A stretch of DNA of 64,000 nucleotides from JANQQJ01 sp046290575 (GTDB taxonomy: Bacteria > Pseudomonadota > Alphaproteobacteria > SMXS01): assembly GCA_046290575.1 (NCBI GenBank), contig JBKAGX010000002.1:507999-571998 (forward strand), given 5' to 3'. The translations under genes and the position numbers were made by a program. Position 1 is the stretch's first letter, and each line of letters opens with the position of its first letter. Below, in pieces: positions 25,600-33,911 of the stretch. Below the pieces are notes generated by a model. It was not told the DNA's origin. It did not search any database and saw nothing but the letters and a program-made list of their open reading frames with translations.

Positions 25600-26445
25600 T
25601 CAGGTTTCGACAGGCGTGTCGGGTTGGGCACCCCATTCGGCCCAGGAGCCGTCATAGAGCGCAACCTGCCGGTGGCCCAGCATATGCAGGCCCAGCGCCA
25701 GGATGGCTGCGGTCACGCCGGACCCGCAGGAGGTGACTACGGGCTGGTTGAGGTCCACGCCTGCATCGACAAAAGCACGTCGCAGATCATCGTCCTGTAG
25801 CATCGTCCCGTCATCGTTGAGCAGGGTGCGATAGTGCAGATTTTTCGCTCCCGGGATGTGCCCGCCGCGAATTTCAGGGCGCGGTTCGGGTTCTTCCGCG
25901 TTGAACCGGGCCGGGCTGCGCGCGTCGACCACCTGTTCGCGGCCACCGTTCAGATTGGCCCTCATCTGATTCAGGTCGCGCACCATGGTGGCGTTCATGC
26001 GCGCGGTGAAGTGACGTTCACGCGAGATTTCCGGCATGTCTTCCAGCGGCTTGTTTTCTTCTTTCCACTTCGGCAACCCGCCATCGAGAACGGCCACATC
26101 GTTATGGCCGAACACCCGGAACATCCACCAGACGCGTGCCGCGCTGAACAGGCCGGATCCGTCATAGACGACGATTCGGTTGCCGTCGCCCAGGCCCAGC
26201 TTGCGCACCCGGCTGGCGAATTTTTCCGGTGCCGGTAGCATGTGTGGTGCCGGATTATCCAGATCGCAAATCTCGTCGAGGTCGAAGAACACGGCACCTG
26301 GAATATGCCCGGCGTCATATTCGGCTTTCGGGTCGCGGCCCTCGTCAGGCATGTACCAACTCGCGTCGACGACACGGAGATCCGGCGCTTTGAGGTTTTC
26401 CAGCAGCCAGTCGGTTGAAACCAGTGAATCGGTCTTGCTGTACAT
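25600..26445 (-). CDS. sseA: 3-mercaptopyruvate sulfurtransferase (two rhodanese domains)
   Basis: 281 residues with two rhodanese domains. The first has the inactive-type loop VVYDGSGLFSAARVWWMFRVFG. The second carries the active-site Cys in TSCGSGVTAAI (near residue 241), the loop typical of mercaptopyruvate rather than thiosulfate sulfurtransferases. It moves sulfur from 3-mercaptopyruvate to thiols or cyanide. It lies 13 bases after cysK and just before metC on the same strand, so the three probably share a transcript for cysteine and methionine sulfur handling. Confidence 0.94.
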   Translation of the reverse strand: MYSKTDSLVSTDWLLENLKAPDLRVVDASWYMPDEGRDPKAEYDAGHIPGAVFFDLDEICDLDNPAPHMLPAPEKFASRVRKLGLGDGNRIVVYDGSGLFSAARVWWMFRVFGHNDVAVLDGGLPKWKEENKPLEDMPEISRERHFTARMNATMVRDLNQMRANLNGGREQVVDARSPARFNAEEPEPRPEIRGGHIPGAKNLHYRTLLNDDGTMLQDDDLRRAFVDAGVDLNQPVVTSCGSGVTAAILALGLHMLGHRQVALYDGSWAEWGAQPDTPVET

Positions 26446-26458
26446 CGGGAGTATACCT

Positions 26459-27463
26459 CTAGGTGTCGAGCCAGTGCGGCACCGGCAGCCCTTTTTCCTT
26501 CAGGAAGGCCGGGTTGAACATCTTGCTTTGATAACGGGTGCCGTAGTCACACAGGATCGTGACGATGGTGTGGCCCGGCCCCATTTCCCTGGCCAGCCGC
26601 ATGGCGCCGGCGATGTTGATTCCGCTCGATCCACCCAATACGAAGCCTTCGTGCTCGATCAGATCGAAAACGATCGGCAGCGCTTCGGCATCGGTGATCT
26701 GGAACGGATGATCGACCGGCGCATCTTCCAGATTGGCCGTAATACGGCCCTGACCTATCCCCTCGGTGATTGAATCGCCTGACGATTTCAGTTCGCCATG
26801 GGCATAGAACTCATAGAGCGCAGCGCCCATCGGGTCGGCGAGCCCAATCTGGATATTCGGGTTCTTTTCTTTCAGATACATGCCGGTGCCCGCCAGCGTG
26901 CCGCCGGTGCCAACCGCGCAGATGAAGCCATCAACCTTGCCCTCGGTCTGGTTCCAGATTTCCGGGCCAGTAGTTTCATAGTGGATACGGCGGTTCGCCT
27001 GGTTGTCGAACTGGTTGGCCCAGATCGCCCCGTTGGGGTTCTCTTTGGCGATCTCTTCCGCCAACCGGCCGGAATACTTCACGTAGTTGTTCGGGTCCTT
27101 ATAGGGCACCGCCGGTACCAGACGCAGGTCCGCGCCGCACAGGCGCAGCATGTCGAATTTTTCCTGGCTCTGCGTCTCGGGCACGACGATCACCGACTTG
27201 TAGCCGCGCGCATTGCCGACCAAGGCAAGGCCGATGCCCGTGTTGCCGGCTGTGCCTTCTACGATCACACCGCCGGGCTGCAGCAGGCCCCGTTCTTCAG
27301 CATCCTTGATGATGCCCCAGGCCGCGCGGTCCTTCACCGAGCCGCCGGGGTTGAGGAACTCGGCCTTGCCCAGAATTTCACAGCCAGTCTCTTCCGACGC
27401 GCGTTTAAGCCGGATCAGCGGGGTGTTGCCGATGCTCTCGACAAAGTCTTTTCGAATCGTCAT
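26459..27463 (-). CDS. cysK: Cysteine synthase A-type PLP enzyme
   Basis: The 334-residue protein makes cysteine from O-acetylserine and sulfide. The PLP lysine is in NPGGSVKDRAA (near residue 44), the substrate loop is EGTAGNTGIGLAL, the phosphate loop GTGGTLAGTG, and the late GGSSGINI contacts the ring nitrogen. It has a C-terminal extension beyond the minimal CysK length, as in one common proteobacterial subtype. First gene of the cysK-sseA-metC cluster; divergent from queF. Confidence 0.93.
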   Translation of the reverse strand: MTIRKDFVESIGNTPLIRLKRASEETGCEILGKAEFLNPGGSVKDRAAWGIIKDAEERGLLQPGGVIVEGTAGNTGIGLALVGNARGYKSVIVVPETQSQEKFDMLRLCGADLRLVPAVPYKDPNNYVKYSGRLAEEIAKENPNGAIWANQFDNQANRRIHYETTGPEIWNQTEGKVDGFICAVGTGGTLAGTGMYLKEKNPNIQIGLADPMGAALYEFYAHGELKSSGDSITEGIGQGRITANLEDAPVDHPFQITDAEALPIVFDLIEHEGFVLGGSSGINIAGAMRLAREMGPGHTIVTILCDYGTRYQSKMFNPAFLKEKGLPVPHWLDT

Positions 27464-27602
27464 GGGGGGCGCAGGCCTTTAGTGAGCGGGTCAGGCCCAA
27501 CTTAGAGGCAGGGCAGGGGCCATTCAAGGTTCAGCCTCAGGCGTCGCATTCACAATCGAGATAGGGTAGAGGAAGTGAGTTCCGTGTTCAGAAAGCAACC
27601 CG

Positions 27603-28064
27603 ATGTCCGACACTGAAACCATGCTGACCCAACTTGGTGCCGAAACCGATATCCCCAATTCCCCCGATGAGGCGGTGCTGGAAGCGGTGCCCAACCCGCA
27701 TGCGGGCACAGATTATCTGGTGCGCTTCACCTGCCCGGAATTCACGTCGATCTGTCCGGTCACCGGTCAGCCGGATTTCGCCCATCTGGTGATCGACTAT
27801 GTGCCCGATGCGTCGATCGTCGAATCGAAGTCGCTGAAACTGTTTCTGGGCAGTTTCCGCAATCATGGCGCGTTTCACGAGGACTGTACGGTCAATGTCG
27901 CGAAACGCATCGAAGCGGCGATCAGTCCCGTTTGGCTGCGGATCGGCGGCTACTGGTATCCGCGCGGCGGTATTCCCATCGATGTGTTTTACCAGACCGG
28001 CGAGGTGCCGGAAGGGCTGTGGCTGCCCGACCAGGGGGTCGCGCCCTATCGGGGCAGGGGTTAA
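27603..28064 (+). CDS. queF: NADPH-dependent 7-cyano-7-deazaguanine reductase
   Basis: QueF reduces preQ0 to preQ1 in queuosine synthesis. The 153-residue single-domain form has the nucleophilic Cys in FTSICPVTGQPDFA and the QueF motif ESKSLKLFLGSFRNHGAFHE. Its stop overlaps the convergent queE stop by 4 bases, so queF faces queC-queE in a compact queuosine locus. Confidence 0.97.
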   Translation: MSDTETMLTQLGAETDIPNSPDEAVLEAVPNPHAGTDYLVRFTCPEFTSICPVTGQPDFAHLVIDYVPDASIVESKSLKLFLGSFRNHGAFHEDCTVNVAKRIEAAISPVWLRIGGYWYPRGGIPIDVFYQTGEVPEGLWLPDQGVAPYRGRG

Positions 28065-28696
28065 GGAATCCCGATCATCTTGTGGGTCTGCAGGCTGAGC
28101 CGCCATTTCGGGTGCGCCATGCAATAGGCCGTGGCCGCTTCGATGTTCTCCGCTGTCCGCGGGCCGTCCATCGGCTGCAGGAAGAAATGCTCGAAATCCA
28201 GATGCTCGAACCGCTCGGGCATTGCCGTCGGCTGCGGGTAGACCAGTTTCAGCTCGTGGCCTGAGGTCTGCACGACGGGCGCCTGCGCCTTGGGGCTGAC
28301 GCAAATCCAGTCGATGCCCTCCGGCGCTTCGATTGTGCCATTGGTTTCCACGGCGATTTTGAACCCGGCTTCGTGAAACGCGTCGATCAGCGGCGCGTCC
28401 AGCTGCAGCAGCGGTTCGCCGCCGGTGCAGACCAGCAGCAGGCCTTCCGTCATGGCTTGGCCTGCTTTTTCCGCGGCAGCCTGGGCCAGCGCTGCTGGCG
28501 TCCCGAACTTGCCGCCACCGGGACCGTCGGTGCCGACAAAGTCCGTGTCGCAGAACGTGCAGACCGCCTCGGCCCGGTCTTCCTCGCGGCCGGACCACAG
28601 ATTGCAGCCGGCGAAGCGGCAGAACACGGCCGGGCGGCCCGTATTGGCGCCTTCGCCCTGCAGCGTGAAGAACAGCTCTTTGACAGCGTATGTCAT
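28061..28696 (-). CDS. queE: 7-carboxy-7-deazaguanine synthase (radical SAM)
   Basis: QueE converts 6-carboxytetrahydropterin to 7-carboxy-7-deazaguanine. The 211-residue protein starts MTYAVKELFFTLQGEGANTG. The cluster motif is the variant CRFAGCNLW...CTFCDT, with 14 residues between the first two cluster cysteines, as in the widespread QueE subtype. GGEP (residues 72-75) supports SAM binding. Its ATG overlaps the queC stop by 4 bases. Confidence 0.96.
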   Translation of the reverse strand: MTYAVKELFFTLQGEGANTGRPAVFCRFAGCNLWSGREEDRAEAVCTFCDTDFVGTDGPGGGKFGTPAALAQAAAEKAGQAMTEGLLLVCTGGEPLLQLDAPLIDAFHEAGFKIAVETNGTIEAPEGIDWICVSPKAQAPVVQTSGHELKLVYPQPTAMPERFEHLDFEHFFLQPMDGPRTAENIEAATAYCMAHPKWRLSLQTHKMIGIP

Positions 28697-29385
28697 GCGT
28701 ACCGCGTCGGATCGGCAACCCCGGCTTCGGCGAAGCCTTTTTTGCGCAACAGGCAGGCATCGCAGGCGCCGCAGGCGGCACCATCGGGGGCCGGATCATA
28801 GCAACTGACCGTTACGCTGTAGTCGATGCCCAATTCCAGGCCTTTCCGGATGATCTGCGCCTTGGTCCAGTCGATCAACGGCGTTTCGATTCGGATCACG
28901 CCGTCGCCTTCAACGCCTGCTTTGGTCGCCAGATTGGCCATCCGTTCGAACGCTTCGATGTAGGCGGGCCGGCAATCGGGATAGCCGCTATAGTCCAGCG
29001 CGTTGACCCCGATCCAGATGCTGTCGATCCTGCGCACTTCGGCAAGCGCGAGCGCATAGGACAGAAAGATCGTGTTTCGCGCCGGAACATAGGTGACGGG
29101 AATACCATCATCCGCCATGTCGTTCGCGTCGCGGCCCTTCGGGACGTCGATATCATCGGTCAGGGCAGACCCGCCGAACTGCCGCAGGTCGATATCGACG
29201 ATCTGGTGTTCCGCGACCCGATACGTTTCGGCAATACGCGCAGCGGCGTCCAACTCGACAGAGTGTCGTTGACCATAGCGGAACGACAGCGCGTGCACGG
29301 AGTGCCCGGCCGCCTGTGCAATGGCCAGCACGGTAATCGAATCCAGCCCGCCGCTCAGCAGCACGATTGCATGTTTGTCCGCCAT
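28693..29385 (-). CDS. queC: 7-cyano-7-deazaguanine synthase
   Basis: QueC uses ATP and ammonia to turn 7-carboxy-7-deazaguanine into preQ0. The 230-residue protein has the PP-loop LLSGGLDSITVLAIA at residues 9-23 and a C-terminal four-cysteine zinc site, CYDPAPDGAACGACDAC. It is the first gene of queC-queE. I saw no convincing preQ1 riboswitch in the upstream 90 bases. Confidence 0.97.
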   Translation of the reverse strand: MADKHAIVLLSGGLDSITVLAIAQAAGHSVHALSFRYGQRHSVELDAAARIAETYRVAEHQIVDIDLRQFGGSALTDDIDVPKGRDANDMADDGIPVTYVPARNTIFLSYALALAEVRRIDSIWIGVNALDYSGYPDCRPAYIEAFERMANLATKAGVEGDGVIRIETPLIDWTKAQIIRKGLELGIDYSVTVSCYDPAPDGAACGACDACLLRKKGFAEAGVADPTRYA

Positions 29386-29476
29386 GAACGCTCAATCTAT
29401 CCCGGTCAGTTGCGGGAAGAGGCTTACGCCAAGTTGACCCATTCTAAAAGGGTTTGCGCTTGTTCGTCTCAGGCAA

Positions 29477-29568
29477 AAGAAAAAGGGCCAGTCCTGACGG
29501 ACTGACCCTTTCTCAAATTGGCTCCCCGGGTCGGACTCGAACCAATGACCGAGCTATTAACAGTCGCT
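29477..29568. repeat. Left direct repeat (attL-like) with tRNA-Asn 3'-half remnant
   Basis: A copy of 30155-30246 with differences only at 29546 and 29555. Bases 29519-29568 correspond to the tRNA-Asn 3' half including CCA. Bases 29480-29511 repeat the tRNA terminator hairpin. Sequence beyond 29568 no longer matches tRNA. Confidence 0.9.
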
Positions 29569-29664
29569 CTGTGTAAGAAAGGTTCCGATTCACCAAATTA
29601 TAAAATATGTATGAAACCAATTGCGCTTGTCATTTAGCAACGATCAGTTTTTTTGGAAGGCCCT

Positions 29665-30084
29665 ATGCAAGAAAACCAAGATACACTTTTGATATTGTTG
29701 AGAGACGGGTTGCTTGCGATGGCATCGACTGCAGGCACTACAAACCGTTTTGAATGGTGGTTGACACTTGGCTTTGCGTCTTTTGTTTTCATGTCAGGTG
29801 CCACCTTAGCGGAGCCCTCATTGTGGTGGCTCTTAAGCGGCGCAATATTTTGGATATTCTTTGCAACCACCATCAAACGTTTCCGAGACTTGGATTTGTC
29901 AGTTTGGTGGTGCTTAGTCTTGGTCGTATGTGTGCTGGTGGTTTCGATTTCGGCAAACTTCGGTATAGAGACGCCTCCAAGTGTGGCTTGGTTGCTTCGA
30001 TTGCTGACAGGCGTCTCCGGAGTCGCATTGATCGCACTGGTTCTATTGCTGGGATTTCGTAAGGGCGAAAAAGACGATGACTGA
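29665..30084 (+). CDS. DUF805-like small membrane protein (island cargo)
   Basis: 139 residues with about four predicted membrane helices. It has the DUF805 hallmarks: TTNRFEWWLTLGF near the start and TTIKRFRDLDLSVWW in the middle. DUF805 proteins are inner-membrane proteins of unknown function. ATG at 29665 follows GGAAGG. The gene is the only one between the tRNA-Asn direct repeats, and its base composition differs from the surrounding genes, consistent with horizontal origin. Confidence 0.75.
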   Translation: MQENQDTLLILLRDGLLAMASTAGTTNRFEWWLTLGFASFVFMSGATLAEPSLWWLLSGAIFWIFFATTIKRFRDLDLSVWWCLVLVVCVLVVSISANFGIETPPSVAWLLRLLTGVSGVALIALVLLLGFRKGEKDDD

Positions 30085-30154
30085 TTGGGCCAATTGTTGC
30101 CTCAGCTACTGTTCGAAGGGCACGACCATAGCTACGTGAGACGACCGAAACCTG

Positions 30155-30246
30155 AAGAAAAAGGGCCAGTCCTGACGGACTGACCCTTTCTCAAATTGGC
30201 TCCCCGGGTCGGACTCGAACCAACGACCGAGCGATTAACAGTCGCT
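30155..30246. repeat. Right direct repeat (attR-like) overlapping the intact tRNA-Asn
   Basis: Matches 29477-29568 at 90 of 92 positions. It includes the terminator hairpin and the tRNA-Asn gene from its CCA end to the anticodon stem, the usual crossover region for tRNA-targeted integrases. Confidence 0.9.
30158..30189 (-). terminator. Rho-independent terminator of tRNA-Asn
   Basis: On the minus strand, AAGGGTCAGTCC/GGACTGGCCCTT with a four-base loop and trailing T residues, directly after the tRNA. A second copy lies at 29480-29511 in the left repeat. Confidence 0.85.
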
Positions 30247-30272
30247 TGCTCTACCAACTGAGCTACCGGGGA
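30197..30272 (-). tRNA. tRNA-Asn (anticodon GTT)
   Basis: On the minus strand the acceptor stem pairs TCCCCGG with CCGGGGA. The D-arm is AGCTCAGTTGGTAGAGC, the anticodon loop is CTGTTAA with GTT, the T-arm contains GGTTCGAGTCC, and CCA is encoded at 30199-30197. Its 3' half is duplicated 678 bases away. Confidence 0.97.
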
Positions 30273-30371
30273 CCAGTGGTACGCCCCGGTTGGAACCGGC
30301 GCGGCGCATGTCTTACCAAAGCAGGCGACCTATTGCCAAGCCTGATTTGCGGTTCCCTGAAGAAGGGGTGT

Positions 30372-30445
30372 TGGAGGCGACGGCCGGAATCGAACCGGCG
30401 TACACGGATTTGCAATCCGCTGCGTAACCACTCCGCCACGTCGCC
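30372..30445 (-). tRNA. tRNA-Cys (anticodon GCA)
   Basis: On the minus strand the acceptor stem is GGCGACG/CGTCGCC, the anticodon loop region reads GATTGCAAATC with GCA, the T-arm has GGTTCGATTCC, and CCA is encoded at the 3' end (30374-30372). It lies 99 bases upstream of tRNA-Asn in the same direction and may be co-transcribed with it. Confidence 0.96.
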
Positions 30446-30577
30446 GCCGAGCGGACCGCCGATATAGCAGAGGGTTTGCCGTGCGACAATCGTGTCATTG
30501 TCATGCTTTCCCCCCGGCAGTATAACTCGCGCTCAAATGCACCCGATCCCCGATAGCATCCAAAACAGGACCCGCGC

Positions 30578-31231
30578 ATGACCGATTTTGCCGCCGCGCG
30601 CCGGCACATGGTGGACGGACAATTGCTGCCCAACCGTGTCACCGAACCCCGACTCATCGCCGCGATGACAGATATCGCCCGTGAAGCCTTTGTGCCCAAG
30701 CCGCTCCAGGGCGTTGCCTATCTTGACGAAGATCTGGAGATTGCTCCCGGCCGGTACATGATGGAGCCGATGATTCTGGCCCGTCTGATCCAGGAGGCGG
30801 GTGTGTCGGCCTCTGACCAGGTGCTCCATATCGGGGGCACCACCGGTTATTCGACGGCCGTTTTGGGCCGTCTGGCGGATGTTGTGGTCGCGGTGGAAGA
30901 AACCGATGAGATAGTTGAGAGGGCAACCCTTCACCTCGCGGACGCTGAAATCAACAATGCAGCCGTTATTGCAGCGCCGCTTCAGGAGGGGTACCCGGCT
31001 CAGGCACCCTATGATGTAATTCTGATTGAAGGTACGGTACCCGACGTGCCGGAAAATTTGCTCGATCAGTTGGCCGAAGGCGGCCGGTTGGCGGCGGTCT
31101 TGCAGGTCGATGGCGTCGGACGGGCTGTCCTGTTCGTCAAGCAGGGCGGGGTGGTCGGCCGCCGTGAGTTGTTCGACGCAAACACGCCGCCTTTGCCCGG
31201 CTTTGAACGGCAACCGGGTTTTGTATTTTAG
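30578..31231 (+). CDS. Protein-L-isoaspartate O-methyltransferase-like protein
   Basis: 217 residues with the PIMT fold: MVDGQLLPNRVTEPRLIAAM, EAFVP, LARLIQEAG, then a SAM-site region reading HIGGTTGYSTAVLG. Compared with the canonical EIGTGSGYQAAVL, which is present in the second PIMT of this window at 55227, the motif is altered, as in the alphaproteobacterial subfamily encoded next to tolC. It may have another substrate or reduced activity. It is 35 bases upstream of the TolC-family gene, on the same strand. Confidence 0.85.
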   Translation: MTDFAAARRHMVDGQLLPNRVTEPRLIAAMTDIAREAFVPKPLQGVAYLDEDLEIAPGRYMMEPMILARLIQEAGVSASDQVLHIGGTTGYSTAVLGRLADVVVAVEETDEIVERATLHLADAEINNAAVIAAPLQEGYPAQAPYDVILIEGTVPDVPENLLDQLAEGGRLAAVLQVDGVGRAVLFVKQGGVVGRRELFDANTPPLPGFERQPGFVF

Positions 31232-31266
31232 CGGGCTGGGAATGGGCCAGAGCCAGGATTAGACCT

Positions 31267-32667
31267 ATGATCAAGAAAAACGGAACCATCGGTTATCGCG
31301 CAATGTCCTTGGGCCTGTGTATCGCAATTCTGACAGGCGGCGCGGCACAGGCGGAGTCGCTGGAAAGCGCGCTGGTCTCCGCCTATCTCAATAATCCGAT
31401 TCTGCAGGCACAACGCGCGGGCCTTCGCGCGACAGATGAAGATGTTGCCCAGGCGCTTTCGGGTTATCGGCCCAGTATCTCCGGCAACGCCTCTATCGAC
31501 CACAACGAGAGCGACAATTTCTTTGCCATGGCTGATGACGGATCCATGGAGCCGACGGATCCAACAGACGTACTAACGGCAAAACGATATGGCGTTACCA
31601 TCGATCAGCCTGTGTTTCGAAGTTTCCGGACTGTCAATTCGGTCAAGGAAGCGAAGACACGCGTTTTTGCGGGCCGTGCTCAATTAACTTCTGTTGAACA
31701 AGATGTTCTGCTCGCGACGGTTGCTGCCTATGTCGATGTCGTCCGCGATCAGGCGGTGCTCGAGTTGCGGCGCAACAACGTCCAGGTTCTCGGGCGCCAG
31801 TTGGAGGCGTCGCAGGACCGGTTTGAAGTTGGTGAGATTACACGCACCGATGTCGCGCAGTCAGAAGCGCGCCGGGCCGGCGCGGTTTCCGGCCGGATCG
31901 CGGCAGAAGCCGCCTTGGCTGCCAGCCGTGCTGCTTATGTACGGATCGTCGGGAATGCCCCGGGGACGCTGGAGCAGCCGCCGGAATTGCCGATATTGCC
32001 TGCGTCAGAAGAGGCGGCTCTTCAGATTGCGTTGATGGAGAACCCCGTCCTTGAAGCAGCCCGGCTTGCCGAGCAAGCGTCGGGTCATGCGGTTTCCGCG
32101 GCTAAATCCGAACTTGGTCCAGAAATCAGTGTTTCGGCTCGTTACTCCCGGGATGTGGATACCTTTGTTGACGGGTTCGCCAGTGACACAAAGGCCATTA
32201 TGGCGTCTGCGTCGATCCCCATCTATCAGTCCGGCGCGGTCAGCTCGCGCATCCGTCAGGCGAAGCAGATCAAGTCCCAGCGCCGTATCGAGGTTCTGCA
32301 GGCAGAGCGTGAGACCCGCGAAGACGTCCGCAACGCATGGGAAAATCTGCGTGCGTCGACGTCGACAATCGGCGCCAACGAAGCACAGGTGGAGGCGAAC
32401 AATATTGCGCTTGAAGGCGTGCGGCAGGAGGCGGACGTCGGATCGCGAACCACGCTCGATGTGCTGGATGCCGAACAGGAATTGCTCGACAGTCAGGTGG
32501 AGCTTGTGCGGGCGCAGCGCGACGAGTATGTCGCGGCCTTTGCGCTTCTTGTGTCGATGGGCCGGGCGACGGCAGCCGCCCTGAATCTGCCGGTCGAACA
32601 GTATAATCCTAATGAAAACTATGATCGTGCCCGAAACACGTGGTTCGGCTGGTCGGTCGGCGATTAA
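31267..32667 (+). CDS. tolC: TolC family outer-membrane channel protein
   Basis: 466 residues: signal peptide (to about residue 29, AQAES), then two outer-membrane efflux protein repeats rich in long helices. Typical segments are ESALVSAYLNNPILQAQRAGLRA and, in the second half, LEGVRQEADVGSRTTLDVLDAEQELLDSQVELV. It forms the trimeric exit duct for type I secretion or RND efflux. No inner-membrane partner is encoded here, so it may serve several systems. Follows the PIMT-like gene closely. Confidence 0.93.
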   Translation: MIKKNGTIGYRAMSLGLCIAILTGGAAQAESLESALVSAYLNNPILQAQRAGLRATDEDVAQALSGYRPSISGNASIDHNESDNFFAMADDGSMEPTDPTDVLTAKRYGVTIDQPVFRSFRTVNSVKEAKTRVFAGRAQLTSVEQDVLLATVAAYVDVVRDQAVLELRRNNVQVLGRQLEASQDRFEVGEITRTDVAQSEARRAGAVSGRIAAEAALAASRAAYVRIVGNAPGTLEQPPELPILPASEEAALQIALMENPVLEAARLAEQASGHAVSAAKSELGPEISVSARYSRDVDTFVDGFASDTKAIMASASIPIYQSGAVSSRIRQAKQIKSQRRIEVLQAERETREDVRNAWENLRASTSTIGANEAQVEANNIALEGVRQEADVGSRTTLDVLDAEQELLDSQVELVRAQRDEYVAAFALLVSMGRATAAALNLPVEQYNPNENYDRARNTWFGWSVGD

Positions 32668-32925
32668 GCCCCCGTCAACGTTTTCGAATCATTACAGCAA
32701 TTTCGACGCAAATTCTCTCCGGCACCGCTTTTTGCGAGTATGGGACGTCAAAAGGGTTTTCATGCTTGAATCGGCTGGTGCGATGTTGAAGCATAATCGT
32801 TGGAATTCCAGGGATTTTCGTCGTTCACGGCGTCACGACTTGGCGCATTTGCCGTTTGCAAACCGATGGCTCGCAGCTACTGTCACTTGGGCATGGGGGC
32901 CGGATCACACTTGTCGGACCGTCGT

Positions 32926-33816
32926 ATGACCGAGCCTGAGAACAAAACTGAAGACGAAATGACGATGGAGGAGGCACTCTCCGCCATCCGTGAGCTTATC
33001 TCCGATGATGAGAAAGGGCCCGAGGGCACTTCAGGGGATGAGCAGACCTCTGATCAGATGGCTGCATTATCCGCCGAGCTTGAGGATGATGCACTTGATG
33101 ACGATCTTGGTGAGATCGAGGAGGAGGACGCTCTTGAACTCGATATCGAGGATGAAGAGCCGCTTTCGCTTGATGCTGAAGATCTGGAACCGCTTTCGCT
33201 CGAAGCGGAAGATGTGGAACCGCTTTCGCTGGAGGCGGAGGACGTCGAACCTTTGGAGCTGGATGCGGCCGATGTTGAACCCCTCGAACTTGATGAAACA
33301 GCGTCTATCGTTGAGGCCGAGGATGATCTGGCCGCCTCTATCGACGACGCCGTAAGCGACGCGGCCATTGAAGACATTCCCAAATTTCTGACCGAGCTGC
33401 GGGAGGCCTTGGGGGAGGTTGAAGCAGCCAATGCGGCTGAGGATGAGTTCCTGCCGTTGAGTGCGGACCTTGAGCTGCATCGATCGGAGACTGAAAGTCG
33501 GGGCCAACAGGAACCGGCAGCGGACGAAGACGAAGTTCCGCCTGCTATACCCGACATCATTGAGGAAAAGGTAAACACACCCATGAGCACCGGGGAAGAT
33601 CGGATTCTGTCGCCTGACGCGGCGGTCAAGGCAAGTTCGGCATTCGGCAATCTGTCATCGCTGCTGACGGCTGGTTATGAGGGCGAGGACAACACGCTGG
33701 AGGGATTGGTCACAGCCATGCTGCGTCCGATGTTGCGGGAATGGCTGGACGAAAACCTGCCGCGCATTGTTGAAGAAAAGGTCGAGGCAGAGATCAAGCG
33801 ACTCTCGGGCAACTGA
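32926..33816 (+). CDS. popZ: PopZ-like polar organising protein (DUF2497)
   Basis: 296 residues with the PopZ layout: a short N-terminal helix that binds clients (TMEEALSAIRELISDDE), a long acidic disordered linker, and a C-terminal oligomerisation region (LEGLVTAMLRPMLREWLDENLPRIVEEKVEAEIKRL). PopZ forms condensates at the cell pole that anchor the chromosome centromere and recruit cell-cycle regulators. The linker holds about four and a half decapeptide repeats on EPLSLEAEDV. ATG at 32926 gives the family N-terminus; the frame is open further upstream. It sits between tolC and valS, a conserved order in Alphaproteobacteria. Confidence 0.92.
   Translation: MTEPENKTEDEMTMEEALSAIRELISDDEKGPEGTSGDEQTSDQMAALSAELEDDALDDDLGEIEEEDALELDIEDEEPLSLDAEDLEPLSLEAEDVEPLSLEAEDVEPLELDAADVEPLELDETASIVEAEDDLAASIDDAVSDAAIEDIPKFLTELREALGEVEAANAAEDEFLPLSADLELHRSETESRGQQEPAADEDEVPPAIPDIIEEKVNTPMSTGEDRILSPDAAVKASSAFGNLSSLLTAGYEGEDNTLEGLVTAMLRPMLREWLDENLPRIVEEKVEAEIKRLSGN
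33157..33297. repeat. 30-bp tandem repeat in the PopZ linker
   Basis: Four 30-base units, starting at 33157, 33187, 33217 and 33247, plus a partial fifth encode EPLSLDAEDL, EPLSLEAEDV (twice), EPLELDAADV and EPLELDE. The third unit closely copies the second, so the array is still turning over. Confidence 0.9.
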
Positions 33817-33911
33817 CCCGATGTTGGCTTAGGGGCATCTCAGGGTGGCGTGCGCCGCGGATTCCCGGTAGAAACCGCGGCTTGGTTTTCATCGCCTGAA
33901 CGACATCCGCC

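Larger units (their letters stand above)
29477..30246. mobile_element. Small island inserted at tRNA-Asn, bounded by 92-bp direct repeats
   Basis: A 92-base repeat (29477-29568 and 30155-30246, two mismatches) holds the tRNA-Asn 3' half, from the anticodon region to CCA, plus its terminator. The intact tRNA includes the right copy; the left copy is a remnant. The 678-base period and tRNA target match tyrosine-recombinase integration. The interior is visibly richer in A and T than its surroundings and encodes one DUF805-like protein. No integrase is present, so this is a deletion remnant or a non-autonomous element. Confidence 0.7.

Noticed and set aside
28279..28799. Minus-strand frame running through queC into queE in another phase
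   Set aside because: Shadow of queE and queC, which have intact cluster, PP-loop and zinc motifs and a normal 4-base overlap.
29386..29476. Possible preQ1 riboswitch before queC
   Set aside because: I could not fold the short C-rich hairpin and A-rich tail of a preQ1 aptamer; the sequence shows no clear match.
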